This document shows positions 22,601-36,820 of a DNA stretch of 64,000 nucleotides, piece by piece. Numbering within the stretch: the first letter of the stretch is position 1; every line of letters starts with the position of its first letter. The notes beneath the pieces are model-generated. The model did not search any database. It was not told the DNA's origin and worked only from the letters and a program-made list of their open reading frames with translations. A program made the position numbers and the translations under genes. Origin of the DNA: Bryum argenteum (taxonomy: Eukaryota; Streptophyta; Bryopsida; Bryales; Bryaceae); contig CM073322.1 of assembly GCA_037043015.1 (NCBI GenBank), forward strand, positions 5,281,601 to 5,345,600, given 5' to 3'.

Positions 22601-24144
22601 ACATTGTGTTTTCTGGCACAGTATTATCCAGCTCTTCCTTCAAATGTCCAGAAAATCATGGCATTTGTGGATTTAGCTCCTCTATTTCGAAAACAGGGTA
22701 GCGAAATACTTCAAAAGCAGATGCATCTAATTACAGGAGATCTCATGGAGGTTTGTATCTTCATGCCAGCTCAACTTTCCTTTCCTTCATCTTACGTTAG
22801 ATCTGAATTGCAATCTTATTGCGTGGCTTGACTACTGTAACATCATGTAGGTGCTAGACCGAGCGAACGGATTCCAGTATCTCGAGCAGAGAAAAAATCA
22901 TGAGACATGCAGCAATGCAATAGGCCAGGTCTGGGATCATTGCCTTTATTCTGGATGTCGTATCCTACTGCGCAGTAGTTAGCAGCCTTCTGATGACTTT
23001 TTGTCAATTTGGCTCGTCTGTTATGCTAGGATAGTGTGGTTCCTTTCTTGTAGATGGAAGATATGATTCCTGTCTCTCAGTTTCATGGTTTTGGGTGACT
23101 TGAGAGTAACTCTATAAGTGTTTTCCAGGCTGTGCATGTGTTGGAGACTGTTCAGACGGTGTGGCAACCCGTTCTTGCTGCAAGTGTATACAAACCAGCG
23201 TTCGAGAAGCTCGTGAATGCGGTGATCACTCGTCTCATCAATGAAGTGCTTGCATTTGACGACATTTCTGTCGAAGAAGGGGAAAAGGTAAAGCTTTCAT
23301 GGGATATTAACGTTCGTTTCGATCCCAGAATTACATTGCTGAAATTGAGTAAGAAGTTGCTGTTTTCGATCCATAATATAGGGTTCTTCTTTCCCTCTCT
23401 GAATTTAAACATAAAATCATTTACAGTAGTGTTTACGTGGGGTGTGCAGCTTCGCGAATTGATGCTTGCTGCGGTTTCCAGTATTAAAACATTACTTGGT
23501 CCAGCAACCAAAGAGGTGGATGACACAGTCGGTGATGATCCTGTTAGTGTACCTACCTGGCGGAAACTTCTGCGGTTAACAGGTAAGGCTCCCTTCTCAT
23601 GAGAGTACTTTGCATCAAAAGTAGAGGATTTCAACCAGTTCACGTATTTTCTACTGTGCTAATAGCAATGTATGGGGGCCTGGTTAGTGAGTGCAATTTC
23701 TCAGTTGTAAACTACTCATCAATGTTATCCTTGTAGTGAAAAGCAAGGCTATCCGTTTGTGCATACTAAAATTCTAAGAGAGTTACACCTGAACCTTTGC
23801 AGACCTGCTGGATATGTCCTTGAGGCCCATAACCCAATCATGGGAGAGTGGAGATTTGCATTCCTGTGGATTCACTGCTGATGAGGTAAAACTCTTGTAA
23901 TTTACACTAACTCTAGAGGTGGTTTGAGTTACGAAATGACGATCCGTGGCCTCAAACTCTTTGAGCAGAGGGTTTGAATCTCTGCTAATATTGCTAGCTC
24001 TATTAGTGGCTCATCCTACGAGCGTCTTCTCATGTTCAGGTACAACATCTAGTGAAGGCGATCTTTTCGGATACGCCTCTGAGATCAGAGTGTCTCCAAG
24101 TGATTGTTGATAAGCCCACCAAGAAAGATGAACAAACAGCATAG
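19609..24144 (+). CDS. ZW10: ZW10 homologue (NRZ tethering / kinetochore)
   Basis: ZW10 is a subunit of the ER-located Dsl1/NRZ tether for Golgi-to-ER vesicles; in animals it also sits in the RZZ kinetochore complex. I assemble 14 exons: 19609-20190, 20468-20623, 20709-20867, 21055-21216, 21383-21619, 21752-21880, 22106-22198, 22369-22464, 22622-22750, 22851-22928, 23129-23287, 23450-23582, 23803-23885 and 24040-24144. This totals 766 residues, about the plant family length. All junctions are GT-AG, and all are phase 0 except between exons 12 and 13. Diagnostic stretches: PLSASDLRILSENLHARS, IGVLDTRLAQTADLLFK, RVIWPQLTESI, FSSDVEYHFGVKKRKSVM, LCHNDCLHVAQHVL, FVDLAPLFRKQGSEILQKQM and LRPITQSWESGDLHSCGFT, ending VKAIFSDTPLRSECLQ. 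The protein is mostly helical with no membrane segment. Confidence 0.93.
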
Positions 24145-25046
24145 CTAACAATCTGGAGGAGCCCCTCCAACAATCTCGATAATGTTTGAGCTGGTTACTG
24201 AGTCGCCTTACACAGCTGACTTCAACTTTTTTGAGGCTTGCTTCGGGTGAGTTTTTTCACAGCTCTTGAAGTATATGGTGTCGTTCTCAACTTATACTGA
24301 GAAGCCAGATTCTGGGCACTACTTGAGGCAACCCAGTATATGAGTGTATTACGCAGGTCTATCCTTTTTTTTGAGGGGATTGGTATTCCGTTGTTGTAGC
24401 ATTGTGGGAGTAATCTTCAGGACTAACAGGGGACGTTTCAGCAGTTCTCTTTCGCTCACTTCAATATGAAGAGCTTCAAACTGTCATCAGCAGGCTAGAG
24501 CACTGTACATAAGATTCTGGTATTCTTTTTATTGTAGCTGCTTCGTGGTTGGTGGTATCTGCATCTGTCAAGCTGAAAACGTGATACAGTCAAAATAAAT
24601 TATACAACTAGAGGACTATTTCGGGTCTTTTTCAGTCAAGTTATTTCAAGTCAGACTATGAATGTTGATGTGCAGCCTATCTAATGAAAAGCTCCTCCCG
24701 TTTTACAACTCTCGCTTCGTATAATCTCATTGTAAATTGAATATTGATGTTTACAAAAGTGGTCAGTCGAAAGTACGATTCGTTTGTTTTGAATGTTTGA
24801 GGCAATGTAGAAGTTCTTTGGCATTCTTAAGTTGCGTAAACCTTGCATGCTTCGAAATTCGAATATCTTTAAAGTGAATGCAGAAAGGAGATCATATCAT
24901 GTTATTGATATCTTACAAACCACCGAATGAGTTGATAAAGTCAATCAACTTTCAAGTTTGAGAAGGATCATGAGATGGGGAAACAACTTTTCTGTCTATT
25001 TACATTTCTAACTTTGTTCAAAATCATGCTATTAAGAATAAGTACC
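24145..25046. other. 3' UTR and spacer after ZW10
   Basis: It probably holds the ZW10 3' UTR to about 24700 and the 3' UTR of the convergent F-box gene. No other gene or repeat is evident. Confidence 0.45.
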
Positions 25047-26739
25047 TTAGATGGAATTGGCGTGATTTAGTTCATGTGCAATGTGAGGGCTTGCATCTAG
25101 TCTTGGCACAAATCCAATACCATTGATGAAGTTTCTCATGAGGAATTTGTTCTTGAGGTCTTTAGAATCAGGAATAGGGTTCCACTTCTTTGTGTGGATG
25201 TTGTATATGATTACCATATTCCCCACTTGTTGTGTTGTGAGCAAGCATTTTTCACCACAACCTACACAGAGTATCTCAGACAAGCCACCTCCAATGAACT
25301 CTTTGAAAAGGTTGCTAGGCATGTCATCATATTTCACCCATTGCATTACTATTTGGCCCCTGAATCTGTCAACACTAAGAATCCACACTCTTACTCCGGC
25401 CCTTCTAGAGTATTCTTCGCAAGCTCCTATCAAGAAAATTCGTTGGTCGCATTGAATCAGTACCTAACCTTGTGAGGAGGATTTGTGGTGTTTCAATATA
25501 CCATATTGTAGATAGAAAACAACATATGTTGCTAGAAAACTTAGATAGGGCTACAAACAATCTAAGTGAATATGAAGTGTTAGTGAAAGATGTCAAATAT
25601 AGGTAGTTTCGTTTAATAATGATATTGTATTATTAAATATACAATTATTATACATTTAACATGATATGTTTTTTTGATTTGGTCATGAAGATTTTAGCTG
25701 AATCAACCATGTAAACTATCAAAGAAATCATCTTTTCAGTTTTATTTATTTAATTAAAGTCAAAATATAGCTACCGATTAAACACATAGATAGTTTAATT
25801 GTTCAAAAGACTATGTTGCACATGTTATAGAACCAAAGCTATAATATTGACCTGGGCAAGTAGAGTATGTTTGCTAGGCATAAGAGTGTCCAACTTCTCC
25901 CACATTTTTGATTCCATGTTGAAGCTCACCAAGCCATCAGGATCGCACCAAAAATAAAGTACACCACCACATACGACGGTGGGACTTGAGGGATGGCATC
26001 CTGAGGAAACAACACCATGTGTTTTCCATGTCTTATAAAGAGAATCATATACTTCGGTCACGTCCTTGACAGCTTTGTTCTTTCCCACAACAATCACCTT
26101 TTGTGCACATTTTTCATTATGGTTATATTTTGATATTAATGGAAAGGCTTTTAATATTATCATGAGATTTCAAATTTCTTCATAAAATATAAGTTCTACA
26201 AGGGCCAAATCATAATGCACAAGGGTTGGATGTTGGAAAATGACTACCTTGTATGCAGATGTTTTATAATTGGTGGTGAGTAATCCGGCGGCATGAAAGC
26301 ATTGGATGGTTGGCATTGCAGGTAGTTGGTACCACGCTTTAGGTAAAATGGGATTCCCAACGCTAAATCGCTTGTCTTTGCTATTATAGTATAGAATGAG
26401 TCCTTGGTCGGAAGCCACGGGCAAACATAGAATTTTGTAATTTTCTGAAGATGCAATTGGGAGAGGAAGATGCATCCACTTGTTCATTGCAACATCATAA
26501 GCAAGGCCATTTGTTTGGCCAAAGAGAATGAACCATGGAGATGATGGTCTTGTAGATTGAAGAAGTTTTTGGAAGTTTAGGGTTTCTGGAAGAGCATTCC
26601 ATAGTCGACAAACAACCCTGCAACAAATTATGTTGGCCACTGGTAGCCATGCTAATACCCTCTCTAGAAGTGCTTGAGGTAGCTTCTGCCATATGCTTGG
26701 AGTCATGAATGTTTTTGTACATGATGATGATTTTGTCAT
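25047..26739 (-). CDS. F-box protein with kelch-like C-terminal region
   Basis: F-box proteins are substrate receptors of SCF ubiquitin ligases. Three exons: 26248-26739, 25852-26097 and 25047-25463, all phase 0, giving 384 residues. The F-box is near the start: WQKLPQALLERVLAWLPVA, then CCRVVCRLWNAL. The rest has kelch/FBA-like features of plant F-box proteins: VASDQGLILYY, SAYK/VIVVGKN across intron 1, TEVYDSLYKTW, VVCGGVLYFW and VLIQCDQRIFLIGACEEYSR across intron 2. An apparent stop at 26170 falls inside intron 1 (26098-26247); splicing removes it and joins SAYK to VIVVG exactly as relatives read. An upstream in-frame ATG at 26784 would add 15 residues; 26739 is the better start. The target is unknown. 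Confidence 0.8.
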
Positions 26740-27177
26740 GAGGATTTTATAAAAGAGTATTTGAAAAATCCATGTATTCTTCACTCAAAATAAGGCTTGA
26801 TACAATGTAGATAGGTCAAAAATTATGTTGTGACTTCATCTAGTACACGTACCAATAAGATATTGTGTTTGCAATTTAGATATTGAAGAAATATCGCAAA
26901 CACAATATTACTCATAGATTATACAATTTTGATTTGTATTACAATTCTTTATTAATATTTTGAATTTAATCAAATATGCAAGCATCTCAAGGTCTATTTT
27001 CAGCATATAGATGAACCAATGGAAGTGTATTTTTCTTCATTAACGTTTTGGACTTGTTAGTAATCTACATCTATAGAAATTTGATAAAGGAGACTTGAAG
27101 AGGTCACTCAAGTGGTACAGATCTCTCTAATGATAAAAATCCAACGATCACGAAAGTAACTTGAAGTAGTTTAGGTA

Positions 27178-27275
27178 TAAGATCTTATGGTTGGAATTTC
27201 TAAAGAAAGGAAAAGATTTGGTTCACACCCTAGGAATGTGTGGAGGTAGAAAATTGCAGGTATGAGGTTTGAAGC
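27178..27275 (+). repeat. Dispersed repeat family D
   Basis: GATCTTATGGTTGGAA, TTTGGTTCACACCCTAGGA and AGAAAATTGCAGGTATGAGG recur at about 31845-31945 (same strand) and, inverted, at about 39755-39870. Confidence 0.45.
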
Positions 27276-29530
27276 TTCAAAAAAAAAGCTCGGGCTTTTA
27301 GGAAATAAGATGGTCAATAAAAGCGGTTTGAAGTGTGTGATCTCTATAAAATTATCAAATCTCTCATTCGTATGGTGTATAAATTTGGAAGACATTGTGG
27401 AGCTTTTCACACTACTATACAAGTGTCAACAATTACGATATTGAAGATTATGGTGTAGAAATATTTTTTACAGAAAACTCATGGACTTGCTCATTTTTAG
27501 AAAACGTTAAAGGTTGCTACTCCTTGCACCTTCAAAGGTTGACAATTGTTTGAACATAAATTGGAAAGGAACCCACTAAAATGCTTATCACCGTAAGTGC
27601 ATAGGGAACATATTTTTTGATACAAGTTTGTACCATCAACAAGTCCTTTGTGGTGAACATGAAGTTTATTATTAGCCAACTTGAAGTTTGCACTTATTGA
27701 CATACAATCAAGAAAAAGTTTGTGTCATTATAAAAAAGTTGTCATCACAAGCTTTATTTTGTTTCTATTAGCAACCGTTGATCCAGTTGAAGGTTGTAAG
27801 AACTTGTATCTCCATGTAATTGCAAAAGTACTCCTTTTGATAGCAACAAATAGAATGTTGGTTTATACCACTATTGCCAACAACTTGTTGGTGCTTGCCA
27901 ACATGAATTTTGTATTAATCATCATGGAAGTTCATATGAGCAAGCATGCAATCAACATGAAGTTCATCTCAGCGACCATGAACATTTTAGTATCGTCACC
28001 TTAATAAATCTTTGCAATAGGCAGATAGGAAGGATTGTAAAAGGATATGTATCCATGTTACTACATGATATGTGGTTATGGTACAACACTTAGATATTTG
28101 GTTTATACTACTATAGCCTAGAAGGAGATTGTATTCGTAGCATGGAGTCAACACAAATGTCATGTCACCAATTTCGTGCATGGAGTCAACACAAATGTCA
28201 TGTCACCGAAACAATGATAGTGCACGAGAAGAAACATATTGTTGGCCTTTCAAATGAGGTACCTAGTTTGAGTAACCAGTGATGGTGGGATTATTGGAAC
28301 TACTTCTATTAAAGTAGTTTTAGTACGGACAATTGAATTTTTAGTCTTTCCTAATGTAGCTGAGAAGTTGACCGCAGTGGTTAGCATGAAGAGGGTGAAA
28401 TCAACACAAAGGTCATAATGTATCATCAACATGATGAAGAGCTACCATTGTGATCTTTGTTGTCTTTTCATCTCAATCGTTGACACTTTATAAAGATTGT
28501 GATAAGAAGCATATCCATGTGACTTGCAAACAATATGCATTTACACCAAGCAACACATACCAAAATGTTGACCCATATGAATGCATTAAGTGTTCCATAT
28601 GAAAAAGTGGCTTCATCTTATCAAAGTTCTTATTGGTGTGGTTGCTCAAGCTTATTACAGGTTTGAAAGGATGTTAATTTAACATATGTCCTCATTAAAT
28701 GGCCCCAATGGTTTTTGAAGTTTTGTGAAGTTTTGAGCATTCTACATTACAAGGAGAGTATTGAAATTGGTATCAATATATTATTCAAATTCAAGACTTA
28801 TGTGAGTCTCTTAGAGTCTATGATTCTATGTTAAAGTAACACACATTTGTGGTATCGTCAAAATATTGTACTCACATGTGCATAATCCTCAGTTATAGCA
28901 TTTAACTCACACAAAGTCTGTAGGGCTAATAAAAAGGCTGTATTAGTTGATTCTTTCGAGAAATCGTATTAAACATCTATAGCATATCGAATCACACAAT
29001 CACCACCAACCTTATGGTATACTTTCATTGAATTGCAAATAAACAAATTCAACCTTAATGTGTCGGTTTAGAGCACCACGGTATCATTTTTTTGGGAATT
29101 TATGATTGTTCTTACCTTTAAATAAAAATAAATAAAACAATGAAATCATCTATTACAAAATAAATATATCGTATACTACGTTTTGCTCTTTTAGCATTGA
29201 ATAAGTTGTAAGAAAACGCATATTTAGTTTTTAGAAGGAATGCTATAGAGAATTTTTCCTACATTACAATGTTTGACAAGTGGTTGTTGCTAGCTAGTAT
29301 GAAGTTTGATAATCAAGTTTGAGGTTTATAACAGCTACCATGCAATCATGACAAAGTTCATATAAGCTACCGTGAATATGTTTGATAGTGATATAAATGT
29401 ATTTACTTAATTAACATTGATAGATAGGAAAGTGAAAGGGGAGGCCGTCGGTGGAGGGAACCAACTTGAGGAGGGTAGGAGCCCAACAAAGGAGGGGCAT
29501 ATTAGGGTGACATAACCAATACCATGCACG

Positions 29531-29651
29531 GTTGCCTTATCATATCAAGTTCCTATTCATTTGTCATCTAAGACGTTTTCAATGTATCAAATGTACATCT
29601 CATCTATCTTGCGTCTGACAAATGAATAGGAAATTTCTTTGATAAGACAAG
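29531..29651. mobile_element. Hairpin MITE, family H copy 1
   Basis: It starts GTTGCCTTATCATATCAAG. Its reverse-strand end starts CTTGTCTTATCAAAGAAA. Both arms then read TTCCTATTCATTTGTCA. It is the same family as 32126-32268 and has no coding capacity. Confidence 0.6.
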
Positions 29652-29991
29652 AGTGACACCATGTGACATATTCTACCGGCGCAACCACCACACTCTCAAA
29701 TAGAGAGTGGCCAACCGTGAATATGAAAACGTTTTGTGTGGCTCAAACGTATGAATTTTGTGTTAGCAATTTGAAGTTTGTTAGTAATTGGGGGGCGGGG
29801 CGGATGAAGGCAATTGTAAATGTAAAAGCGATTCGTATGGCTCAGAACAATTCCTTTAAAACACATGTAATCTTATCAATCATTGACATGTTGAAAGGTT
29901 TGTAAGAAAGAGGTTAATTCATGTGGCTACAAACAATATGTCCTTTAATCCCTAAAGCTTTCATAAATCCAAAACTAGTACGTTCCCACGG

Positions 29992-30200
29992 CGTTGCAAC
30001 ACTCATACAAATAATTTCCAATATTTTTGGAGCCATAAATACTCCAGATTTCAATATTTTGGGATCCGTCGACCCGTTTTGCGATCCAATTGATTTCCAG
30101 AATTTTACAAAAAAAACATGTTTCCAACAACACCTCATGTGCCCTGATCCGACCGGTGGTGCCCGAGATTATAATGTCACGTCCAAACCAAAACAAACAA
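29992..30200 (+). repeat. Dispersed repeat family E, second copy
   Basis: It matches 18785-18960 with shared CTCATACAAATAATTT, TTTTACAAAAAAAAC, TTTCCAACAACACCTC and ATAATGTCAC. It is diverged, so both are old copies of one element. Confidence 0.5.
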
Positions 30201-30985
30201 AATATTTGCCTCAAATAATAAATGGGTTTTTGCAATTTCCGGCAACCTAGATGAAGGGTCTAATCTTGGTATTTTGGATTACAATTTGGTGTAGGTGTAG
30301 CAATACATATAAGCTGCATGTGGTAAAATATGCAAAGCCGAATTTCAATATTTGAGTTGTCTAAGACAGTCCTTAGATTTCAAGCCAAAAGGGGGAGTTT
30401 AAATTTAGCATTAAAAAAAAAGAAAGTTTTATGTTCGCAACCAAATCATTGCTCATATTCTCAAGTGTCCTAGCTGAAACTCTTACCAATTTTACAAGGG
30501 CAACCCCATAATTTTTTAGAAACAATCTTCACAATATCCAAAAAAAACTTTCGATGTTATGATTGTGAAAGTGGTATTTTTCATACCCCTTCAAATACCT
30601 TACCTATGATGTTGTAACTCTCTGAAACCCTAAAAATTCTATACACTGTCATACCTTACTGCTCCCAATACTGCTCTCAATACTGCTCCCAACACTAACA
30701 CTAACACTAACACGGAAATCTCCACACTTAAGTTTAACACCTTTACATACAAATCCATTCATAATGTCATTGAAAAAAAATGATGGTGGTACAGACATTT
30801 CCTGCCTTGGCAGTGCTACCTGGTCCTTCCAGGTACCATGAACTGACCTAAGCAGTAGTTCCTGTCACTATCCAACACTCCACACACACTCCTAGCTCCA
30901 GCACGAGAGAGAGAGCTCCCAAAACCCCCTCTAAACCTTGGCCGCCAAACCCTAATCTCCAACCCTAGCCGCCTTCATCCATCCA

Positions 30986-31075
30986 CAGGATTTCATCCCA
31001 AGACAGGATTTCATCCCAGGACAGGATTCCATCCCAGAACAGGATTTCATCCCAGAATAGAATTTCATCCCAGGA
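30986..31075 (+). repeat. 18-bp tandem array, five units
   Basis: Five consecutive units of CAGGATTTCATCCCAGAA with one to three changes each. A short CTAACACTAACACTAACAC microsatellite lies some 290 bp upstream. Confidence 0.8.
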
Positions 31076-31089
31076 CTCTAAAGTCTAGT

Positions 31090-31530
31090 GGTCTTAACCC
31101 CTAAATGGTTTGACTCATTTGTAGTAAAATGAACACATCCTCAAAAGCATTGTCATAGGTGGAGGTAAAAGTGTGTTATCCAAATCTCAACCGTACAATC
31201 TTGTCGTAGACATATTGAACATCATGTGGGTCAAATTTTGAGTCATGAGGCTTCATAGATTGCGAGATCATAATGTATTAATACTCAAAAATGATCACAT
31301 AATTTCATCATTTTCACTTTAAAGTGAAAATGCTACCATTAGACTTATTGCAATAAAAAAGTCACCAATTAGAATGTTGTTCACCTTCATCTCAGTAGCA
31401 TCCTTGAACAAAAAAAAACCATGAGAAAAATTTCTTTGTGCAAATTATGGCCCTGCAATGGTGAAAACTACCCTAAATTCTACAAAGGAAAAAATGTCTA
31501 AATCTAGGCTGCTGTCACTGAAATGCATGC
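31090..31530 (+). repeat. Dispersed repeat family B
   Basis: It matches about 2735-3150 over most of its length (shared TCATGTGGG-CAAATTTTGAGTCATGA, ACATCCTTGAACAAAAAAAA and CAATGGTGAAAAC). The central part also matches about 48410-48560. The copies are in the same orientation. Confidence 0.55.
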
Positions 31531-32125
31531 CATTAATTCATACTTCATTGTATGGGTCTGAGATTTTTATGACATGAACTAGACTTGATTTGGAACCCAA
31601 CCCAAGTGATTTCGTCCAAAACGGAGTCCGGATGAAGAAGTTATGGCTCTCCAAAGTTTCTGTCATCCAAAATGTCGTTTTTCAACATTCGGCCCGCTTA
31701 AGGGTTAATTGGCTACTAGCAGATTTACTCTTGTACTGGCTAGGTAAATTCCGGTTAACAATGATCCCTCAAATGGTAAACATTTAACAGCTAATATTTG
31801 GAAAAGTAACTAGATATAATCTCAGGTACAAAATCTTACTCTTGAGATTTTTTAAAAAGGGGAAAAATTTGATTCTCACCTAGGAATACAAAGTGGTAGA
31901 AAATTGCAAATTTGAGGTTTCGAGCTCCCAAAAACACACAAGAATCCATAGGGGTAAATACCATTATAACAAAAGTTCACAAAACAACAAGTAGATGGTA
32001 CTAACAAGCATGATGATTCCAATGCGAACATGTTGGTAGTGTTAATCAAATGTATGATTCTTTGTAATTCGATAATTGGTCTATTACATCATAACAAAAG
32101 GCCCTTTTACACGAATATCGCTAGT

Positions 32126-32268
32126 GTTGTCTTATAAGAAAAAAATTCTATTCACTTGTCATACACAATTTAGATGAGATGTACATTTGACACATTGAAA
32201 AGGTCCTAGATGTACATCTCATCTAAATTGTGTGACAAATGAATAGGAATTTTGTCTGATAAAACAAC
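32126..32268. mobile_element. Hairpin MITE, family H copy 2
   Basis: A nearly palindromic 143-bp element. Arms start GTTGTCTTATAAGAAAAA and, on the other strand, GTTGTTTTATCAGACAAAA. Both contain CACAATTTAGATGAGATGTA. It is better preserved than the copy at 29531. Confidence 0.65.
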
Positions 32269-35196
32269 CCTGTTAATCGCCAACAATTGGTTGGTGCTTG
32301 TGAGTATGATTTTGTATCAACCACTGCAAGTTAATAGGAGCAAGCATGCAATCAACATGAAGTTCATATACACAACCATAAACACGCTTCTATGTTGATT
32401 TCAAATTATTCTTTATGTTGAGATTGGAAGGATTGTACATATCCATGTAACTAGCAGATATGCGGGTTCGGTACCTAAAGTTGATTTTTTTTTATTTTTT
32501 TTTTCCCTTTTCTACTGTAGCCAAGAAGATGATTGTAGTGGTTAGCATAAACTTTGTACCAGCAATCAAAAAGTTAGTCTTTAGTACTGTAGCGGGAGAC
32601 GTTGATCGTAGTGGAATAAACACAAAGGTCTTATCACCAACATGATGAAGTTACCATTGTAATTATTTTTTAATCTCAATCATTGACATCTCGGATTGTG
32701 AAGAGAAGTATATCCATGTGACTTGCAAACAATAAGTATTCACACTAGCAGCAAGTAAATAGTATTGACCAACATTATAATTACACATGCAAACACACTA
32801 AGTGTCCTATATAAAAAGATGGCTTTATCTTATAGAAGTTGGTATTGGTAAGGTTGCAAGCTCATTACAAGTTTGAACTGATACATACTTTTATGATGTT
32901 AAACAAACAACCATATTGTGCAAAAAGGCTTGTAACTCTAAGAATGTGTGCATGTCCACCCACTCAATCCGCATTTTGGACTCATGGTCCTTTGTAGAAC
33001 GAGACTTTAAGTGATCAACAAAAATAATAGGTGTGCATGAGACTCCACATGTTGTTGACCTTTCTGAACAAGTACCACTCATGGAGTCATGGTGGGCTTT
33101 CTTCTAATCAAAGTAGGCCCGTATCACTTCATAGAAGCATGTGATAAATCGAAGCATCTAAGCAGGTCTCAAAGGGTTGAATTACCCGATTAGGTTGTTC
33201 ACTGAAAAAGCATTACCTACTCCATTAATCTATTTAGAGGTTGTAATGTGATTGCACAAGGTATGACTTTTAGTATGAGCAAATACAAAGTTAGTCTACA
33301 TCACTATTGTTATGAACTGTTGGTGCTTGCCAGTAGCCACCCCAAAGTTCATGCAAGCTGGTTAGAAGTTAATGCAAGTGAGTATGCAATCAACTAAAAA
33401 GTTCATACAAGCGATCTGAAAATGTAAGTATCGTGAGCTTGATCATTCTTTATAATACACAAATTAAAAAGGGTGCAGATGCATGTGACCAGAGGATATG
33501 CGGTTGTGCGATTATAAAGTTAAGTTGTACCACTGTAGACTAAGTGATCAATGTGAGGTGCGTACTAGTTAGCGTGGAATCAACACAAATGTCGCATCAC
33601 CCAGCATAATAAAGTCGTCATTGGGAGCTTTATTACTTTTCGTTCTCAATCGTAGACACGTTAGAAAGATCGTGACCATGTCACATGCAAACACTTTGGA
33701 TTCACACGAGATAGAGTATAAATAGTTTAACCAATGATAGTACACGCTAGCACATCAATTCAAACTAATTTTCTCATGTGAAAAGTGGTTCTGCCTTATC
33801 AAAGTTCCTAACGGCGTGGTTGCTCAAGCTTTTTACAGGTTTGAAAGGATGTTACATATTGTGTTTCAGACAAACAACTATACTCTGCAAAAGGCTTCTA
33901 ACAACAAGAATATGTATGCGCATCTCCACCATCCAAGTCCGCTCCTAGCCACTCTTGGTCCTTCCAAGAACCAGACCTTCTGTTGATGATCAACGAAACA
34001 ATAGTTGTGCAAGAAGACTCCACTCAACAAGTACCCAATTCAAGTCACCAACGATGGTGAGAATTTCAAGACTAAGGTAGACAGACCTATAACCAACAAC
34101 TTAAGGATTTTAGCACATGATATTAAGGTATATATTTTTTTTAGAATTTTTCATGTGTGCAAACATAAAGTTCTTGTTGAATGCAAAAAGTTTCATGATT
34201 TTATTTGCAATATTCAAATAGTTATAATTGTTTGAAGTGAAAAGTTGCTTGGAACCTAAAGCCAACACCATGCTCAAATATACTAATGAGGTACATCTCT
34301 CCTTTCAAAATCTAGGAATTGGGCTTGATCGGTTATTGGTCGCCTGTCGGTTTTGGGTCTGTCTACCTTACTAATTGAGTAGCTCATATCACTTCTGATT
34401 GAATCGAAGCATCCAAGCAGATCTCCAAGCATTGAATTCTTGGAGAGGCGTTGACTGAATTCTCAGGACAAGCACCAGAGGAGGTAATTGGAGCATTGGA
34501 GTAGGCATCGTTTAATGGTCGAGCTGATTGAGCACAGTCGAAGGGACGTCGATGCTATCGGAGACCAAACGATCAGGCCAAAAGTGTAGTGTGGACAGAG
34601 TAAAGAGTTACTCTTGGTTATACATATTTCAAGAGCAAAATGTACTGTAAGTAGTACAATATATATAACAATACCGGTACATACTCAACGTACACAGGCA
34701 GCACGTTTTAGCGAATCATAACCAAGATGACTAACTGGTACCAAAAACTCTTTACTGATGATTTGTATACACAAATACAGCCTGGGTGTAGAAACCAAGC
34801 AATTCATAGCAACGTCGAAAACTTCTCAAAGAAATAAGATCCTCCTAGTACTTTATTGCAGCAATGGAAGTAGGAAAATTCTACAAAGATATAATACAAA
34901 TGAGTTAATTAATAATCAATGAAGCCTGTACCTTAAATTGCAATGTGCCCTGCCTGATATATAATGTGATGTTTATGTACAAGAATGAATAACGATAATA
35001 ATGCAGATGATAGTTCAGGACCTTCAAAATACTCTGTCGTATCTTCAAGGTGAAAGAGTCACCAGGAGAGTCCTCAATCAACTTGAGGCGATGCTTGAGC
35101 ATTCAATAATGCTGTTAATACATGAATATTTGAGTTCTCTCTTCCAAAAATGAGGAAGTGCGTTTACTCCCTATCTAATAAAAATCTCGGGCTCAC

Positions 35197-36820
<1,624 letters not shown>

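Larger units (their letters stand above)
26740..35163. other. Repeat-rich spacer without intact genes
   Basis: About 8 kb of AT-rich decayed repeats. It holds a 30-bp tandem duplication at about 28138-28208 (GCATGGAGTCAACACAAATG), several copies of a dispersed repeat (about 27850-28440, 32270-32830 and 33290-33850), two hairpin MITEs (29531-29651, 32126-32268), an 18-bp tandem array (30986-31075) and relics shared with other parts of the window. No open frame shows a recognisable transposase, integrase or reverse transcriptase. Confidence 0.5.

Noticed and set aside
23960-23990. tRNA T-arm-like hairpin (GCAGAGGGTTTGAATCTCTGC) in a ZW10 intron
   Set aside because: No acceptor, D-arm or A box at the right distance; a chance palindrome or relic.
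26170-26172. In-frame TGA suggesting the F-box gene is a pseudogene
   Set aside because: It lies in a 150-bp intron (26098-26247). Splicing joins SAYK to VIVVG, the expected family sequence, with phase kept.
35015-35093. Extra kinase exon (HRLKLIEDSPGDSFTLKIRQ)
   Set aside because: The acceptor is weak, the sequence does not resemble SnRK1 tails, and no exon follows it.
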